Shown in pieces: positions 60,811 through 64,000 of a stretch of 64,000 nucleotides of DNA; position 1 is the first letter of the stretch; each line of letters begins with the position of its first letter. Under the pieces are notes generated by a model, which was not told the DNA's origin, did not search any database, and saw nothing but the letters and a program-made list of their open reading frames with translations. Source of the stretch: Pipra filicauda (lineage: Eukaryota; Chordata; Aves; Passeriformes; Pipridae); contig NW_024104554.1 in assembly GCF_003945595.2 (NCBI RefSeq), forward strand, positions 3,286,001-3,350,000. Direction: 5' to 3'. A program made the position numbers and the translations under genes.

Positions 60811-63800
60811 AATTAAACAGTCCCTTTAATCAGAGTAAATAAAGCTTGGGTTTTAATAGACTTCAGTATGAGATACATTGTTCTTCCTTTCCATACAAAC
60901 CATCTGGAATATAACAGCAGTTTGTGCAGCTGACTCTCCTGGTTGTTTTGAGAAAGGGAAGATGTTTTACCACAAACACATAACTCATTTTAATTAAAAT
61001 CAAGGCAGCTGAGACTGGTGCCATCTCTTTCAAAGCTGGTAAACCGCTATAACATTGTCATGCTTGCTGAAACCAGGAAAAACACGTAAAGATATTTGTT
61101 TACATTAGGGGTTACTTGTGCTGAATCAGAAATTGAACTCCTAATTTTACTTTCACTCAGGTTATTGTGCTTAGAGAAAAAAAAAATCTAACCTATAAAA
61201 ATATTTCTGAATAAAATGATACTTTATTCCAAAAATCTGGGGTCAGAGCCTTTGCTTCCTTAGCAATATTCTTCGTTAAAATATAAACTAAAAAATGAAA
61301 TCTTGATCAGTTCATAAAAATTTCTTTGACAAAATGTAGTGTTTTCAGATCCTCCTCTTGTTTCTCTTCACTAGTTCAGCTTTGGAATAGTTCAGGTGGC
61401 AAGTCCTCCTTTCTTTCCAGTTCTTCCTTAATAAAAAAATCCATGGAGTTGTGTCAGCACAGAACTGAAGTGGAACAGCAGTAAATTAGACCCAGTGGAA
61501 ATGGATGTGTAGACATCTGAGCTGCAGATCACAGGGAAAGGAACACTGAGCAGCCATTGAATTCACCAAAGAAAGAACAAAATAAAAACTCCTAAGTCAG
61601 ATCACACGACTGTGGGACTCCACTAATTGCTCATAACAACTGTACAAAGGAAGCACTTGAAAGGAACTTCTTTGTATCAAATATTCTCACAGTGGCTTAT
61701 AAAGAAAATGGAGCAGAGGATCACTGCGACTATGCTATGAATATTGTCTTTCAAGATCATAAGTTTGATCAATTCCTTTTTTCTCTTTTCTCTTCTCTGA
61801 AAATGTTTTTTTCTTGTACTAAGTGATTTTCGCTTGGATGAAACTTTCTTACACAGACCTTATACTCATGAGGAAAGGGAAATTTCAGGTTGTGATGAGC
61901 TAAGAGCATGCACGTCTGTTAATTTTGAAAGGTATTAACAGAAAATGGAACTAACCTATCTGGCAAGATGGTTTCACACAAAATAAATCTTGTAACAGTA
62001 ATATTCTTTTTAAAAATAAAAATTATTTGGTGTGCAATCTTTCTTTTGAGTGTTTGCTTTTTTTGTTTGTTTTTCCTTAATTTTTGCTCCTCTGACCTTT
62101 GTTTTTTGCCTTCTCAGCCTCCCCTGGGAGCAGTTGGTATAGCCAGCAGAGCAGTATGGAATGTGTGATCTGAAAAATTAATGCTAATCTCTAGAATTCT
62201 ATGCCACTCATAAGGATGTTATACCAAATTTCTCATGTTTTAAGTCACTGATATTAAAAAAAAATGATATGTTAATTCTCTTCTGCACTTCCCTGTGTGT
62301 TTCTCTTTCTGGCTGGTGAACTGAACAACTCTCTGAGCTGTGTTGACTATGTCAACTAGATATGAATTGACAGTAATGGGACATCTAACAACTATGGCAT
62401 ATTTTGGTAGCTACATTAGCCATCTAAATTTAGTCTTGCAATGAATTGTATCAAAGACGTTTACAGAGTTCTTGGTGCTGAGAGAAAACCTGAAAAGCTT
62501 TCAGAATTTCTTGGTCCATAGACTTGATTTGTAAAATGTTGACAGAGCATATCCTAGCAAAACTCTCTCTGATGTCTACAACACAGCAGGTAAAGGTATA
62601 AACTGGGGTTCAGGCCAGGTCTCAGATCCCGAGACCCAGCGTTTATGATGGACAACCAAAGCACCATGAAGAAAGGCATCTTTATCACTCACACCAGCAA
62701 CTCTGTTGTAATCTAGCATCCAGTTTGGAGCAGCATGGTTTTGTGACTGACTGAATCTTACTGAGGATAGTATTGTCAAGACATGAGAAAGCATTTGAAT
62801 AAAGTCATTCAAGAAAAAAAAAAAGTGAAAATAATTAGCAGCTCAAGGCTATGATAAAAAATGTTCTGACACAAAAAGTTCTAAGACACTAAGTTAAAAA
62901 AAGGCAAGGAAACTGCAAAGAATCTTCAGAGACTGCAGTTCTGCAGTATCACGGCACAGCCTCTTCTGAAAAGAAGTGGAAAGTGATCCTAACCCATCTG
63001 ACTGACAGCTCTCTAGACAGCGAATCCTAAACTAGCATCTTACTAGCAGTGGTCACTTAATTAATGCTTAGCCCAGTAGCTCATTAGCATAACTATCTTC
63101 TGTGTGTTGACTGATACACAATTGCTTGGCTGTGTATGTATTTTCGCACAGCACAGCGTCTCTGCTCATGATAAAAGGGGCCAAAGCACAAGTAATTAGA
63201 AGGAGAGGGTTATAGCTGGTTTTACGATTGAGGTGCTTAAATGCCAGTTAAATGCCAGTTCTTTTATAGCTTAACCAGGCATCTCTACTTGTACCAGTCC
63301 ATGTAATAGTTTTACTTAAAAAATGTGTTTAAATTAATTCCACAAAGTGATAAATTCATGGATGTATTATGGGAACTTAGTGAAAGGTCTCACACCTTTG
63401 CCAATTAGAAAAACTTCAGTGATACTGCTGCTAATATTTTGAGCTCAAAATTGGCAGTAGATAGTGCCCAGTTTTCTAAAAAATGGGCAAAGTGTTAAGA
63501 AAATATTTATGATCACAATCGTGCATTTTGTTGATAGTGCCCTAGAAAAGCACTTTCCTGTTTGTGATGTCAGGTTTCTTCAGACCACATTTGGTGCAGA
63601 TTGCTGGTCAGATCATCAGTCAGAGAACAGTACAATATCCCAAACTGCCTGATATTTGCAGAACAGACAGCAAATTCTCATTAAAATACTGTGTCATTCA
63701 ACATGGCAGTCACAAAAAAAAAGAAAAATATTGGAAATTAAATTTGTTATTCCATCTTTCAAATACAAAATCATAGAAAATGAAAGGTCTCAAAGATGCA

Positions 63801-64000
63801 GTATAGAATGCCCCAGGAAAGTACATCTGTTTTGTCAAAGATGGAAATGGCAGATTCATCAGTTCACTATTATATGTATGTACTTCATAAGGTGGGCTAA
63901 AATATTTTTATAAACCTTCTCAGAACATTGTTCAAGTAAGCACAAGAAAAGTTTCCTGTCCTGGAAGATGAGCGATGCACGGGGAGGACACTCAAGGTAG
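60811..64000. other. AT-rich non-coding DNA, nothing recognised
   Basis: An AATAAA lies at about 60838, just beyond the CpG-rich block, but no transcript can be argued from it. The frames at 61968-62168, 63464-63652, 63564-63776 and 63656-63913 (plus) and 62576-62812 (minus) have no domain. The window ends without a recognised feature. Confidence 0.55.

Noticed and set aside
60796..60870. tRNA gene on the minus strand suggested by the GGTTCGATTCC-like motif
   Set aside because: No acceptor pairing, no box A at the right distance and no anticodon arm could be found, so only the box-B-like match is reported.

Overview
The window looks like intergenic or deep-intronic DNA from a bird, or possibly another sauropsid. 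The sequence is AT-rich with many short A/T runs. Every repeat I can recognise belongs to an avian-type set: CR1 LINEs, one ending in the diagnostic 8-base ATTCTATG tail repeat, and solo LTRs of endogenous retroviruses. I see no Alu, L1, B1/B2 or other mammalian repeats and no bacterial gene organisation. I found no host protein-coding exon, tRNA or rRNA that I can defend. Open frames outside the repeats are short (at most 134 codons), unrelated to one another and look like chance frames.

Layout. 1-2278 is featureless. 2284-3383 is a 1.1-kb solo LTR with a perfect 5-bp target duplication. 3389-25012 is mostly featureless, with two old CR1 fragments (about 11.6 and 13.0 kb), several simple repeats and a very decayed possible LINE endonuclease relic (about 18.7-19.3 kb). 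25013-28310 is the most complete CR1 here. It lies on the minus strand and carries relics of the ORF1 esterase, the endonuclease and the reverse transcriptase. It is interrupted at 27845-27994 by a very short LTR. 31834-32411 is a minus-strand LTR. 34.6 and 38.4-38.9 kb hold CR1 fragments. 40.2-46.6 kb is the densest retroelement cluster: a truncated LTR end, a CR1 split by an LTR, an 861-bp LTR with target duplication, and a 620-bp LTR with target duplication that belongs to the same family as the LTR inside the CR1 but lies in the opposite orientation. 50.9 kb holds a CR1 3' end. 56.3 kb holds a short LTR resembling the one nested in the 25-28 kb CR1. 56887-58327 is the best-preserved CR1 reverse-transcriptase relic. 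60553-60810 is a small CpG-rich block in AT-rich surroundings that I cannot identify.

No set of genes works together here. The readable history is of nested retrotransposition: CR1 first, LTR elements later, then decay of the LTR elements to solo LTRs. All boundaries and family assignments were made by eye from the sequence and from remembered family features. No database search was possible.
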